The notes under the pieces: generated by a model
Databases searched by the model: none
Told to the model about the DNA's origin: nothing
Seen by the model: the letters and a program-made list of their open reading frames with translations, nothing else
Shown: in pieces, positions 34,284 through 46,399 of the stretch
Position numbering within the stretch: position 1 is the first letter of the stretch
Layout of the letters: the number at the start of each line of letters is the position of its first letter
NCBI GenBank assembly: GCA_034769895.1
Contig: CM068373.1
Span: forward strand, 196,954,134-197,018,133
Origin: Magicicada septendecula
Taxonomy: Eukaryota > Arthropoda > Insecta > Hemiptera > Cicadidae
Direction of reading: 5' to 3'
Length of the DNA stretch: 64,000 bases
Translations under genes and position numbers: made by a program

Positions 34284-34490
34284 TATATAGGACAAACAAA
34301 AAACAGCTGAAAAAACGTTATTTTGAACACCTAAATGCATACAAAAAACCAAATATATGTAAATCCAATTTAGCCACACATGCAATAAACACAGGACATG
34401 AATTCCCAGACATAACCAATGTAACACTAATAAAACATATACCACACAAAGGCACCATAATGAACATATGGGAAAATTTACAGATTTAAA
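34284..34490 (+). pseudogene. Second, shorter copy of the Penelope-like C-terminal part
   Basis: In plus orientation the frame picks up within the GIY-YIG domain just after the YIG region (TNKKQLKKRYFEHLNAYKKP) and continues to the same end as the minus-strand copy, with very few differences. It begins where the inverted repeat begins, so it is a more severely 5'-truncated copy or the product of template switching or inversion. Confidence 0.7.
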
Positions 34491-34709
34491 AACATAAAAC
34501 ACAAAACAAATTAATACCAGAACAAATACAAATCAATACAAAACATGACACAATATTCAAAGCACTCAACATCGAAAATACACAAAATACAAAAACAGAT
34601 ACCACAACCACACACAATAATGCAACTTTGAAGGACCAAAGACCAACAAACCACCTTAATAACATCCAGAAGCCAACACACAAATACTGCACCAGAAACA
34701 AGATGGCGA

Positions 34710-34751
34710 AGGCTGAAGATGGGAGAACAAGATCTCCCGAAACATGTTCCT
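34710..34751 (+). ncRNA. Hammerhead ribozyme motif (right arm)
   Basis: CTGAAGA at 34713-34719, stem II GGGAG/CTCCC around an 8-nt loop, GAAAC at 34739-34743, then AT and GTT (34746-34748) for a 2-bp stem III and GUU cleavage site, the same compact form as in the element at 1221-1930. Stem I next to the core is AGG/CCT only. Confidence 0.6.
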
Positions 34752-34839
34752 AAAGGAAAAAATATATCTTGAGGTAAATTAGTTATAAGTATTATAGTAT
34801 TATATACATCAAGAAACGGACTGTAGCAGAAAGTGATTG

Positions 34840-34840
<1 letters not shown>

Positions 34841-34872
<32 letters not shown>
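34841..34872. repeat. (TA)n microsatellite
   Basis: About 15 TA units adjoining the outer edge of the Penelope-like element. Confidence 0.9.
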
Positions 34873-34876
<4 letters not shown>

Positions 34877-37203
34877 CGGAACCAAATATTAACTATTTGG
34901 GGTTATATGTTTACCGCATGCTGAAACCATATTTAAATAAAAATTAACAGTTAAAACTCCATTTGAACGTAGCGCATTGAAAATAATGCTGAGTAAAGCA
35001 ACGCACACGTGGTCGTTATGTAAGCAGTTCGCTGTACAAGGAAGCGACCACACCCAAACTGTTAATTATTAATATCTCGGAACTTATAAATAAAGGCGAA
35101 ATCTAACATAGCCAAAATGTTTGCCGAGATATTAATAATGACGTGTGCAAATTTGATGCAATATAATTAACAAATGTAAGAGAATTAAAATAATTGAATA
35201 ACTTCTGTTAAAATAGAGTTACAGTAAAGAGATTTTAGTATGTCATAAAGATAATAATTTCTGACAGATTGTATATTTTAGATTTCACACAACTTGATTT
35301 GCAACCAAGTTATTGCAAAATTAAGTAAGTACAGGATATCCTTAGCGACAAAGTGGTTCCGGCGGATAATTAAATATTAGATAATAATTCTATTCTCCGT
35401 CTGTGGGAACCAGACTTCATTCTCACGGACTAAGGGAATTCTAAATTTTATGTGGTAGGGAGAGTGTTTCGACCAATGAAATCATTTCATGCAGCCCCGG
35501 CCAGTGCGATGTTTTCTGGTGGAAAAATCACTCTTCTGTCAGTACTCACGAAGTTAAGACGTAGTCCTTCGATCGTCTAGTAGCCAAAGTGGTGAAGATC
35601 AACAAGAAGACTCTACGTGGTCAACACACACGCGATTACGAACACACTAACTACAGATCATCTGTATAGCTCGTAATTGTTGTGTAAAGCCGAGATACTC
35701 TTCAAGACATCAACTAAGCTTATTGTGTACTACCAGATAGTCATAAGCACGCAAGAGATCCACCAGACTTCAAGACCAGACTTCAAGAATACAGCAGAGA
35801 GGCCGTCTAAATCATTGGTTAACAGCTGACGAGCAGAGCGACCGCCCGAACGAAGCACACACACACACACGCTGACGTGCAACGTGCAAATCGACGGAGA
35901 ACAGGAAGCAGTTCCAGCAGACAACAGCAGACGTTAAAATATTCACAAACAGCAGGGAAGCAGAGTGTTGCCGAATTTTGAACTCCACGACCGAATCCAG
36001 CAGTTCTAAGCAGATTACTTTCTCTAACCAAGGACTCGAATCGACGAGGGACAAATCGGGACGACATCCTCTTCAGTAACAGGAAAGCAAAATCTATTTA
36101 TTTATTTTTCAGATCAAATTTTCTATTTTTCAATTAAAACATTGTAATTCAAATAATTCAGGTGCCAAACAAACAAAAAGCAAAGACTCTAGTAATTAAA
36201 AAGTAAATTCGTTGTGATAATCTGTATAGCAGTTTAAGGCTTTAGTACGTATGGTTAAGAAATAGAAGTAGTATAAAAAGCGCTATACAAATCTTAACTG
36301 ACAATCTAATCTTAGATCATACTGCAGTAGATCAGAAGTAGAATCACTAGAAATGAAATAACGTGAACTAGACTGTCACGTCTAATTTATTTTAACTAAT
36401 TATTCAAATTAATTTTAGAGTTTTATATTTTGTTTCATGAACACTTAGATTCAAATTAATTAAATCAATTTAATTAAATTCAAATTAATTAGTAAAGTCA
36501 AATTTAAATTGCAATTAACTCGCAAAGAACGAGTTCAGTTTCTTTCAACTATTAAACAATCGAAAAACATCGATTCGTTGTATAGACTATAAGAAAATTC
36601 ATAACATTATAACCATTCTATTCTTGTGTGTTGTTGGTGTAATAAACAACGTTTTATTACCCCATATAACAGTGTTTTATTGTTGTACGATAAAGCCTAC
36701 CAGTCTCACAAAACTCTCCCCCTTTAAAGTAACCCATTATGTGTGTTGTTGTATTAATTTGAGATTACTAGCTTGTGAACTTCAAATCCAAAATCCACAC
36801 GCCCTAGTCGGAAGAATCTGCAAGATCAGACAGCAGGTGGGTACTCACACACAACATTAAATTACAATAACGCATAGTAGTGTAGTTATTATATATATTG
36901 TGACTGTACAACCATTTACGGTACTGTACATTGCCAAAATAATTTAAATAAATAATAAAAATAAATAAATATTGATTGATAACCATGATTCAGATTACAA
37001 GCTGGATTGTTTAAAATATAGGGAACGCACCGCACCGTTCAGGCATGTACACGCATATCTGGACCACCTGTCACTAGCGTTGTGTACATGTGTATTTTGT
37101 TTGTGTGTGTGAAGCCTGTCCGTTCCTGAACAGTAACCATTCCTTTTCAAATATTGGTAGATTTTATGTTTTATTTTAATTATAAGAAAAATATGTACGA
37201 TAT
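34873..37203. other. Unassigned DNA, partly LTR-like
   Basis: From about 35380 to 36110 composition is more balanced and CpG-containing, with a TCAGT initiator-like motif near 35537. 36110-36560 is AT-rich low-complexity sequence made of AATTAA/CAAATT motifs. No coding motif. It could be a solo LTR, but no ends could be paired. Confidence 0.3.
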
Positions 37204-38571
37204 TGTAAAACGAAAGACACCAGAGGGTGTAGAAATAAAGGTGAACAAAGGGTTAAAAGACCGTGACAAAGTGACGGAAAGTGCAATTACTATAAGTAAA
37301 AAAGTGAATAGCTCTTTTTATAAATTACAATAAAGAAGTCTAATTTACGTATAGTAAACATATAAAAAGTAGCGCTCGATTGAGCATCGTGTAGTGTGAA
37401 ACAGACTTCGTAGTTCGCGAAGATAGGCGAAATTAATGAGTTGAACCAGAGAGGGGGTAAAGACGCTTCGACAAACTCTGAAAAGATGAAAATTGTTCAG
37501 ACTTGAGCTTTTGCACGACCTGGCTATAAATACCAGGTCGCGCTAATAAAGTTCCTTCTTCTATATTCAACCATAGCCGTAGGAGGCTATGTCAGTCAAT
37601 TACGTGGTTGTAAATCTACAGTAAGCATCACCTGACGACTTGTGAGGCAGAACAGAGGTTCGATGGACACACCTACAACCATGATGTGAGCAGAGCCAAC
37701 AATAACTAAGAAAGACAAGCAGTGGAAGCCTGGAAGAAGACCAGAGGATGCGAGGACATGAAAGACTTGAACAAGGACTGGAAGAGGATCCAAGGACCAG
37801 AAGAGGACACACTGAAGGTGCCACATCAAACGAGGTGATAACAAACCATAATAATAAATAGACAATTGATAGACAATATTGAAATTGAGTGAAAGGCAGT
37901 CCAACTGTTGCTAACAGAATTTAAATTGTACATATAATTTAATGTCTTATTGTAATTTAGAATAATGTCTCATGTTGAGAAAGTAATATTGGAATAACGT
38001 AAATGCTGTGAGAGAGCAATGCTTGATTTTTAAAGTGAAGTAAAGTAGAATAATTAGTAGTCTTCAATTGCTAAAAGAATAATGCATATGCTATAAATTT
38101 AAAAGAGAATTAAAGCCAAGTAAAAAATTAAAGAAATAATTGAATCAAAAGTAAATTCATTGTGAATTGATAAGCAATTGCAAAAGATGGCCACACTAAA
38201 TGAGTAAGCCGAGAGCAGAAATAGATAATTAAGAGTAGATAATAAGATTTGTGTATAAACTGTTTAGACATAAATTGTTCACATAAATCACGCACAAGTG
38301 ATTGTATGTGACATAATATCGCACAAGCGAGGAATAATGAATATTTTTTTGTATTGCCGAAATAAGTAAAGGGGTTGATACTTAAATAATGTAAACATTT
38401 AAAAACTTAATACCATTGTCTTGTTATTACAATTACACCCAAACCAAACAAGTAAAAGTTGTTATGTTATATAACTTATCACTCCAAAAGATTGGGGCTT
38501 CCCAAATTAAATAAATTTGTTACATAATTTGGCGCTCCAAAAGCGTGGGGCTCCCCAACTTAAATTGTTAC
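37204..38571 (+). mobile_element. LTR-like sequence with TATA box and primer-binding-site-like end
   Basis: A TATAAA (37525-37530) is followed by an AATAAA-type signal. The right end reads TTGTTACA (38517-38524), followed after five bases by TGGCGCTCCAAAAGCGTGG, a typical LTR end plus primer site. The start at 37204 (TGTAAAAC) is a guess from the TGTAA/TTACA inverted ends. No internal coding region belonging to it is recognisable to the right. Confidence 0.3.
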
Positions 38572-38675
38572 AATATATAAATAATATATATATATAAAAT
38601 ATAATATACTATATTATATATTATAATATAATATATTATTATATATAATATTTTAATATATTAATATTATAATAC
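38572..38675. repeat. AT-only low-complexity, palindromic tract
   Basis: About 100 bp made of A and T with a single C, with many ATATTATAT/TAATATA inverted blocks able to form cruciform hairpins. Confidence 0.8.
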
Positions 38676-40494
38676 CTCGTGATCTTTACCCTGTTCCCTT
38701 CTTATATTTTATTTATGGTATGTGGTTATATTGTGAAAAAATAATCTTCCTGGATTTATGTTGTTAAACGCCCCAAGTTGGTGGCGCCAATTTATAATAC
38801 TTTCTCGGGGATCTTATTTAATTCCCTGTTTAAGATTGGTTAAAAGTCATCCGTGCTGGTGTCATATGTTTCGTATCGTATTCCGATCGTTTTTAATTCC
38901 TTATTAAGTTATAGGTATGTTGTCTTATAGGTTATAGGTATGTTATAGGTATGTTGTCTGTAAGTTATTAAGTCATATGTTGAATAACGGTTTCTTTAAC
39001 TGTAGTATGATTGTTGTCAGAATTTGTTAAGTTATATTATCGTTGTTATTATATGAGTTTGTATATTGAATGCATTTACTAATGGAACGAAAGATTAAAT
39101 TCTACCACTGGCATGAGTTAATTTGATCTGATGGTGGCCTAGTTGAATAACATCCCTCAATGTTGCTTCGGAATTATTTGTTTAGTAATTGAGTAACTTA
39201 TGTTGATATTATATTTAAGTACTCACTTTGAACGGAGATTCTTCGTTAGTGATGACAATGTTAAAAAAATATTGTTGATGATAAAATTTAAAACACTTGA
39301 ACAGCTTCACTGCCGCCGGTGATGATTGTTACCAACTGATTTCAGACGTAAACATAACCTCTGTTTGACTGCGAAAAACTTTTTTACGGAATGAAAATAA
39401 ATACATGCTCCACTAATGTTGAAAAAGGCGATTTATTCATCGGTTTAACTGATCCTTAATCCTTATTAAAAACAAGCAATTCAGTTATCTTTGCTTTACA
39501 ATAAATCATTACATTTTCTGAAACTAGTATCCCCAGGGTTGGTACATCGTATACAAATGGTTGGTCAACAAAATCGTCAAAGTTCGTTTTGAACAATAGG
39601 TTCTTTGAAACTGCAAAATCCGGAACTATAAGATGTCAATTATTACTATAAAGTCTCATAATAGGAGAGTGATTACATTAAATATAGAAAATCTTAAACT
39701 AATATCGTTAAGTTCTCAAGACGACTGGCGTCTAATGTTGAGGTTAAACTGGGTTTCGAGGTTATACACAATTAACATTGATTTGTGAATAAATATTTCT
39801 AACAATGAATTAATTTACAATATTTATAAAGTTCAGAGTCAGTTTAGTGTTCATAAGAGTTCATATGTTTCAATATGTTATATAAATTTATCGTATAGTT
39901 TGATAATTCTAGTAAGTATAATTATTAATTGTCACTATACTTTCCTCAAATCACTTAACACTATGCAAATAGATATACACTTTTAAACCTTCAATAACTT
40001 TCGTTGTTTTATAATTCATAACACTTGATAACACTTTGAGTAGCTTCGAGTAATTAGGTTAGAACGCCCCGTGTTTACATTCGAAACCCGCACTGCATTG
40101 TCGGTGAATCTCGCTTTAACCTAGCGCGGAGCTGTCCATCTGTAAGGCTTTGAATCTGGTGAAGAACTGTCAAATATTTTCGCGTCGCTTCTCGCTGTTC
40201 CCAAAACGTTCACCCCATAAATCTCGCTATAGGTGATCTGATTGGCCAAAATTGATGACATTCCTTTGTGGACGCATCCTCCCCGCTTTATTAAAACTAT
40301 TTAATTTTGTTTAAAGCGTGGGTCTTCGGGTTTGAGAGTTCAAAAGTGACGCCAAACTTTTTACACAAATATATTAAAATAATTTATAACTGATATTACT
40401 CTCTTATGCTACTTATGAATGCTTATATTTTATTACCATGGTCTGGCATTTGTTTTGATACACCTTTATATCCCAGAATACATAATTCGGTTTA
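38676..40494. other. Unassigned DNA with a minus-strand primer-site-like motif
   Basis: On the minus strand, 38772-38800 reads AATTGGCGCCACCAACTTGG and then GGCG, like the primer site that follows an LTR. An old minus-strand LTR could therefore lie at higher coordinates. A short tandem TATAGGTATGTTGTC-type repeat is at about 38917-38960. No coding recognised. Confidence 0.3.
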
Positions 40495-42890
40495 TTGAAG
40501 GGGAACTTTTTATACACCGTTAGGGGTGATGAAAATTCAACCGTTTTCAACAAGAGAAGCATGTTGTCTATCATCGCCGGGATCTATGATCCTTTAGGAT
40601 TGATCGCTCCCATCACATTTTACTGCAAGCATTTCGTGCAACAGTTGTGGTTGGCGGGCACAGATTGGGACGAACCCCTATCTGGATCATTGGCCAATCA
40701 ATGGTTGGAATTATACGCTCAATTAGTCTCCGACACTCATTTTGAGATCACGAGGTCGGTTAAGAGTTCGAACAATTACCCAATTAGTTCATTACAGCTG
40801 CACGGATTCGCCGACGCTTCGGCTAAAGGTTACGCGTGTTGCATTTATGTGCGGGCGGTCTATTTGAACGGCGCCATATCATCAAACTTATTGTGTGCTA
40901 AATCTAGGGTCGCTCCGCTGAAACAGATAACGCTACCACGACTTGAACTTTGTCCTTGTTTATTGTTGGCTCAATTAACGTCCAAGGTTTTAAACGCCAT
41001 CGATTACAATTTTGACGGACTATATCTTTATTCGGATTCGATGATAGCGTTGTACTGGATACATCAGCAATCTTCCCGATGGAAGGTATTTGTGGCCAAC
41101 CGTGTCGCGGAAATACAGCGTCTTGTTAGCAGGAGGGGAATTTGGCGTCATGTAGTATCAAATGACAACCCTGCCGACATCTTATCGCGCGGTTGCCTCC
41201 CTCGTGGTTTGCACTGTCATGCACAATGGTGGCATGGTCCCTCCTGGTTAGCTCATGATTCGGCTTCATGGCCGGTCAGCGCGCTCGACATTAATTCTCC
41301 CTGTACTTTTCCCGACCTTGAGGAGGAACGTCGCAAGCAGGTTCAAACCTCACTAATTGTCGCATCCTCAACACATAGTTATGTTGAAAATTATTCATCA
41401 CTTACGAGGCTTATTCGCGTCTTCGCATATTGCCGTCGATTTTTTCGCAATTCTAGGCTCGCGGTGGTTGATAGACACACGTCCTTTTTGTCGTCTCAAG
41501 AATTGTCAGACACGCTCTTGATTTTTGTCCGGCAATCTCAGCAGTTGCATTTCGGCGTAGAAGTTATGGAACTTGAGGCACACCGGTGCCTTCCTCGCAG
41601 TAGTAAAATTCTTGCTCTCAACCCATTCCTGGATGAATTGGGCATTTTAAGAGTGGGTGGACGCTTGCAATTCTCCCCACTTAGCTACGAGAGTAAACAC
41701 CAAATAATTTTGCACCCGCACTCTCATCTCACGAGATTAATAATTGAACATGAACACATCCGTTTGTTGCACGCTGGAGTGCAATCAACTCAAGCTTCGC
41801 TTAGGCGAAAGTATTGGATCATACACGACAAATCCTATATCCGCTCAGCGATACATAAGTGTGTCACTTGTTTTCGTTTCCGGGCTAAAGGCGCAAATCA
41901 ACTACTAGGTCAGTTACCCCCTTCAAGGGTCACGCCCTCAAGGCCATTCTCACAGTCGGCCGTGGATTACGCCGGTCCTGTACTTTTGCGCCATGGCGGG
42001 CAGCGCTCTAAGTCCACGACCAAGGCATACATCGCGCTATTTATATGCATGTGTACTAGGGCCATCCATTTAGAATTGGTGTCGGATCTCACTTCCAACG
42101 CCTTTATAGCGGCTTTAAAAAGGTTCATATCGCGCAGAGGTATTCCCGCGCAAATATTTTCGGATAATGGCACGAATTTTCGTCATGCCAACAACACGTT
42201 GCATGATTGGTACAAATTTTTAATCTCCAAGGAAGTTGAGCAATCTTCTCTGGAGTTTTGCGGTCTCCACGGCATCAAATGGTCCTTTATCCCCCCTTCA
42301 GCCCCTCATTTCGGTGGTTTGTGGTAAAGTGGTGTAAGGAGTGTTAAATTCCATTTACGTCGCGTAATAGGCGGTACGATATTGAATTTCGAGGAATATT
42401 CTACTCTTCTTTCTCAAATTGAGTCTTGCCTTAATTCACGCCCGTTATGCGCGTTGTCCGACGATGCTAGAGACCCTGAACCCTTAACACCTGCTCATTT
42501 TTTGGTTGGTGCTCCACTGACGGCACTTCCGGAACCCGACTATACCCAAGACAATAATAGTCATTTGGGCAGATGGCTTCTGCTCCAAAAATTTACGCAG
42601 ACCATCTGGAAACGGTGGTCTAGGGATTATCTGCACCAGCGCAATAAATGGCGCACCCCGTTAAGGAACTTGAATGTTGGACAGCTTGTCCTCATTTTGG
42701 ATGACAATTCCCCCCCATCTAGAATGGAAGCGTGGGGTAATTACCCATGTTTTTCCGGGTCAAGATTCCTTAGTACGCGTCGCAGAAGTTCGCACCGCGC
42801 TAGGTATCTTACGCCGACCCATCCACAAATTATGCCCCCTTCCGGTGGCTACACACTAATCATATGCGTGCCATACGAGACATGCTAGGA
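40495..42890 (+). pseudogene. pol: BEL/Pao pol region (RT end, RNase H, integrase)
   Basis: Parts in order: RSMLSIIAGIYDPLGLIAPI (the Pao-type end of the reverse transcriptase), the RNase H-like region (LHGFADASAKGYACCIY, PRLELCPCLLLAQL, LYSDSMIALYWI), a zinc-binding HHCC region (about 41750-41880; CVTCFRFRA), the integrase core with SAVDYAGPV and IFSDNGTNF, and APHFGGLW next to the glutamate. Then comes the C-terminal domain typical of BEL integrases (LNSRPLCALSDD, LTPAHFLVGAPL, KRWSRDYLHQRNKW). The parts are unmistakably Pao-like. About two interruptions. Confidence 0.85.
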
Positions 42891-43541
42891 CTGTGAATTT
42901 GTCACATTGCCTGGACCACGCCCGGGGCATTCCCCGGGGTGAGCATACAAGTCAATTTTATCATAAGCATTGTAATATTGTTTACGTGCCGCTAGCTATT
43001 ACTGCAATAGTGACTGTGTTTCATATGTACTATCAATTATTATGGATGTTGTGTATTGCCAATATGTTTGTGTGATTCAAATTCTGAGAACCACAAGTGT
43101 TATTTATAGTGTCAATTATTCTATATGTATTGTATTTTCTAAGGGTCACATATTATGAAATTTATTGGGGTTGTTGTGTCAATATCATGGGGAAATTATT
43201 GTATTTTTTATGGTGTTATCACTTGTATTGTAATGCTTGGCAAATATCAAGGGGTATTATTTGGGAAAGATCAATATCTACTTAATTATTGTATTATTGT
43301 GCGTATTGTGCTACTATTATGGTTTGAGTAATTTTAACGTCAGTAAGCCCTTGCTATTGGCATAAGGGTTAATTTATTGTATGCCTGGTGATTGTTAATT
43401 GAATTCATATTATGTTTATTATGTTATTACACTGTGGCCAATACGCCAACTATTGTATCGCTTTTGACATGTAAGCCTAATTATTATATTATTCAATTTA
43501 ACCTTTAATGTACAAAATCGGCCCGATTTTGGCGGGCAGTA

Positions 43542-43917
43542 TGTTTAAACTTTGTACTGGTTTATCAGCTGTACGCGGTCTACCCCCGCAACACGGCACG
43601 CGCAAATGACGTCACGCGCTTATCAAACGCTGCAGCCGGCTACAGGCAAGTTTAGTTTCTAGCAAGGCTCCGAGCGCAACTCTCGTAAAACACTTCTCTT
43701 CCAGCCGCGGCTTCTGGATATTTTTTGGCATGCATTCATAAGATTTCTTTTAATTCAATTACCTGCGTCCATCTACAATGGACCACGATTTTATTCAAAA
43801 TTAATTTCGGGCGTTATTGCCACAAATGCATCCGCACGTGCCGATCGTAACTAACAATACAAATTTTTCAATAAACGCATGTTCAATATCTTCAATACAG
43901 TCCATTTCTTTCTAACA
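43542..43917 (+). repeat. 3' LTR of the BEL/Pao element
   Basis: Begins TGTTTAAAC directly after the purine-rich TTTTGGCGGGCAGTA and ends TCTAACA. It contains a CG-rich promoter-like part and an AATAAA-type signal (TCAATAAACG near 43870). No matching 5' LTR was found in the window. Confidence 0.6.
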
Positions 43918-46399
43918 TACAATCCAGCCTTTCCCACTTAGCGTTTTCGGAATAACTCACGATTCTTCAAGAGCTTCCAAACCGCAACAACCATGATGTA
44001 CTGGTTTCCATCGTCAGTAACTGGGAATGGTCCAGCAATTCTCTCGAAAGGCAGACCAACATTATACTGTCTCATTTCCCCTCCTTCTAGTTTGTGGGCC
44101 CTTGCTTGTAGCACATATTTCTCATGTCCGAACACATTCCTCTATGTTGTGGCGAAGATGAAGCCAATAGAATCGCTTCCGCATTTTGTCAAAGGTTTTG
44201 TTAATTCCAAGATAGCCCCCAGACATTCCATCATGCATCTCCTTCAAAACAGACTGCACTCTATTTCGGACAACTATCAACTGCATGACCACGTCTTGTC
44301 CATCTGCATTTTTTCAAAGCCCTTTTCAGCAATCTGTTCTCTAAAGTAAGGGATTCCCATTGTGCCCAGTAGCCCTTCAGAACCATGGCAGATAACTTGC
44401 CAATCCGGGTGGTGACCTTCCTCTTTTGCTGTCAAGATCAGTCCAATGTGTTTGTCAGCCATCTGTTCTTGTCAACAATCTAGTGTCATCCAACCGTCTG
44501 CCAGGAAATCTGCAGTAATGGCTTGAACATTTTGGCTGGCATTTTTTTCTTCCTTTCTGTGGCAATGTCGGCAGTCTTCCAGGCACGATCTTTGTGATAA
44601 GCCATACACATTACTATGCAGGCACCCCCGCAGATGTTATACCTTGAAGTTGTACGCTTGCAGACGTTCAAGCCACCTTTGGCAACTGGCCTTCTGGATT
44701 TTTAAATCTCAAGAGCCATGCAAGCACGACATGGTCGGTGTGTAGTGAAAACTCCTTTCCATAGAGGCATTTATGGAAGTGCTCCAAAGCTCAGTCGATT
44801 GCGATTGCCAGCAACTCTCTCCTTGTAATGCAATAATTTCTCTCTGGTTTAGAAAGTGTTTGCTGTAATATGGTATTACTCGTTCTTCAGCATTTTGCAG
44901 TTGAGACAAAACTGCTCCTAGACCAGTATTGCTTGTGTCTGTGTCTATGATGTACTTCCCTTTGGAAACAGGGAAAGCGAGAATTGGCTGTGAACATAAT
45001 ACAATTTTCAAAGTTCTAATTGCTTGATCAGACTCTTGAACACTGGAAGTTTCATTTATTTTCCATTAGCTCATGTAGTGGTTTAGCTGTAGTTGCAAAG
45101 CCTTTCACATGTCTGTAAGATGAGCATAACCTTAGGAAACTCTAAACTTCGTGTTTACTCTTCGGCACTGGCCAGTCTCTTATGGTGTCTACTTTATTAT
45201 GATCCATACTAACACCCACTGCCGAAACCAGATGGCCCACAATACTCTTAATATAATATTGAAACTTTCTCTTGTGAAAACTTACTTGTCTTTTTAATTG
45301 AACGCGTTTCGGTGTCGTATACTGTACTTCCTTCTGGAATAGGGAACACTTCTTTGGGCTCAGCTTTAGTTAGGCACCATGAATTATAGTCAGAACCTTA
45401 AGGTTTTCAAAATGGTCTTTGAAAGTTTTCCCAATGACTATGACATCGTCTAAATAAACAAGGCAAGTTTTCCATGTCAATCCTCAGAGTACCAGGTCCA
45501 TCAATCTTTCAAATGTTGCCAGTGCATTAGAGTCCAAATGGCATGACGTTAAATTGGAATAAGCCACTTGGGTCGAGAAAGCGGTGTTTTCTTTGTCTTC
45601 TTGCTGAAGACCCACTTGCCAACATCCACTCTTTAGGTTCCAATGTGAAAAACCACTGTGCTCTGCTCCAGACAGCGTGTCGAGTGTATCGTCAATGCGA
45701 GGCAACAGATAGGTCTTTCTTTGTATTATCATTCAGCCTCCAGTAATCTACACAGAAACGCAATCCACCATCCTTCTTCACTACCAACACTATCGGAGAA
45801 GACCAAGCACTTGACGAAGGCTCAATTACTCCCTCTGTCAGCATGTCCTGTACTAACCAAATATTTCCTCTTGTTTAGCTAATGGAGGCCTTCAAGGATG
45901 TTGGTGTATCAGTGTTGTGTCCCTGGTATTGATGTGATGTTGTACAAGAGAGGTTCTTCCCACTGTTCCCGAACTGCAAAGTAATCTTTGAATTCATGTA
46001 AAAACTGTCTGAGTTCTTGTGCCTCACCACTTGAGAGGTTGTTAGATCTGTTTAATAATTCCTGCACTTCCTCTGGTAATTTGGAAGTACCTAAAGCACT
46101 GGATCTTTGTTGTGTCATTCTGGCTACCCAGACCACAGGAGTCAATTTGCTTTGGAGCGTATTGCATTGTAAAGTGACAGCTTGATCCAAAATATTCGCC
46201 ACTCTAATAGGTACATTTCCAGTTTCATCAGGTTTTACTAAACTTCTGGCAATTAGTATGCCCGGTGTGCTGACTACATGGGGTATGAATATAGAGCACT
46301 GGTTGCCCCTAGTGTAGCAAAATTGAAAGTAAAGGGCATGAAATTGCATGAAACGCTTAGTCAGAGGGGGGAAAGGCGATGTGGAGGATGAAATGTGAG

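Larger units (their letters stand above)
33447..34805. mobile_element. Penelope-like element(s) in head-to-head inverted arrangement
   Basis: The left arm (about 33447-33970, minus orientation) and right arm (about 34284-34805, plus orientation) are nearly perfect inverted copies of about 520 bp, separated by about 313 bp that belongs to the longer, minus-strand copy. Each arm holds the C-terminal coding part of a Penelope-like polymerase and a 3' region with a hammerhead ribozyme. The spacer adds the upstream part with GIY and YIG motifs. Neither copy has a reverse transcriptase. The arms share the same sequence peculiarities, pointing to one template for both. Simple TA repeats lie beside both outer ends. 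Confidence 0.8.
40495..43917 (+). mobile_element. BEL/Pao LTR retrotransposon, 5'-truncated
   Basis: It holds the end of the reverse transcriptase, RNase H, zinc region, integrase and the C-terminal DUF5641-like part in BEL/Pao order, then a roughly 0.65-kb non-coding tail, a purine-rich GGCGGGCAG, and a 3' LTR of about 0.38 kb. The 5' LTR, gag, protease and most of the reverse transcriptase are not seen in the window. The coding part has about two interruptions, so it is defective. It abuts the older minus-strand Ty3/gypsy-type relic on the right. Confidence 0.8.

Noticed and set aside
34281-34701. Minus-strand hydrophobic frames in the right arm
   Set aside because: Mirror images of the left-arm antisense frames, due to the inverted repeat.
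45543-46185. Plus-strand frames over the minus-strand relic
   Set aside because: Antisense to the protease-RT spacer and reverse-transcriptase remnants.
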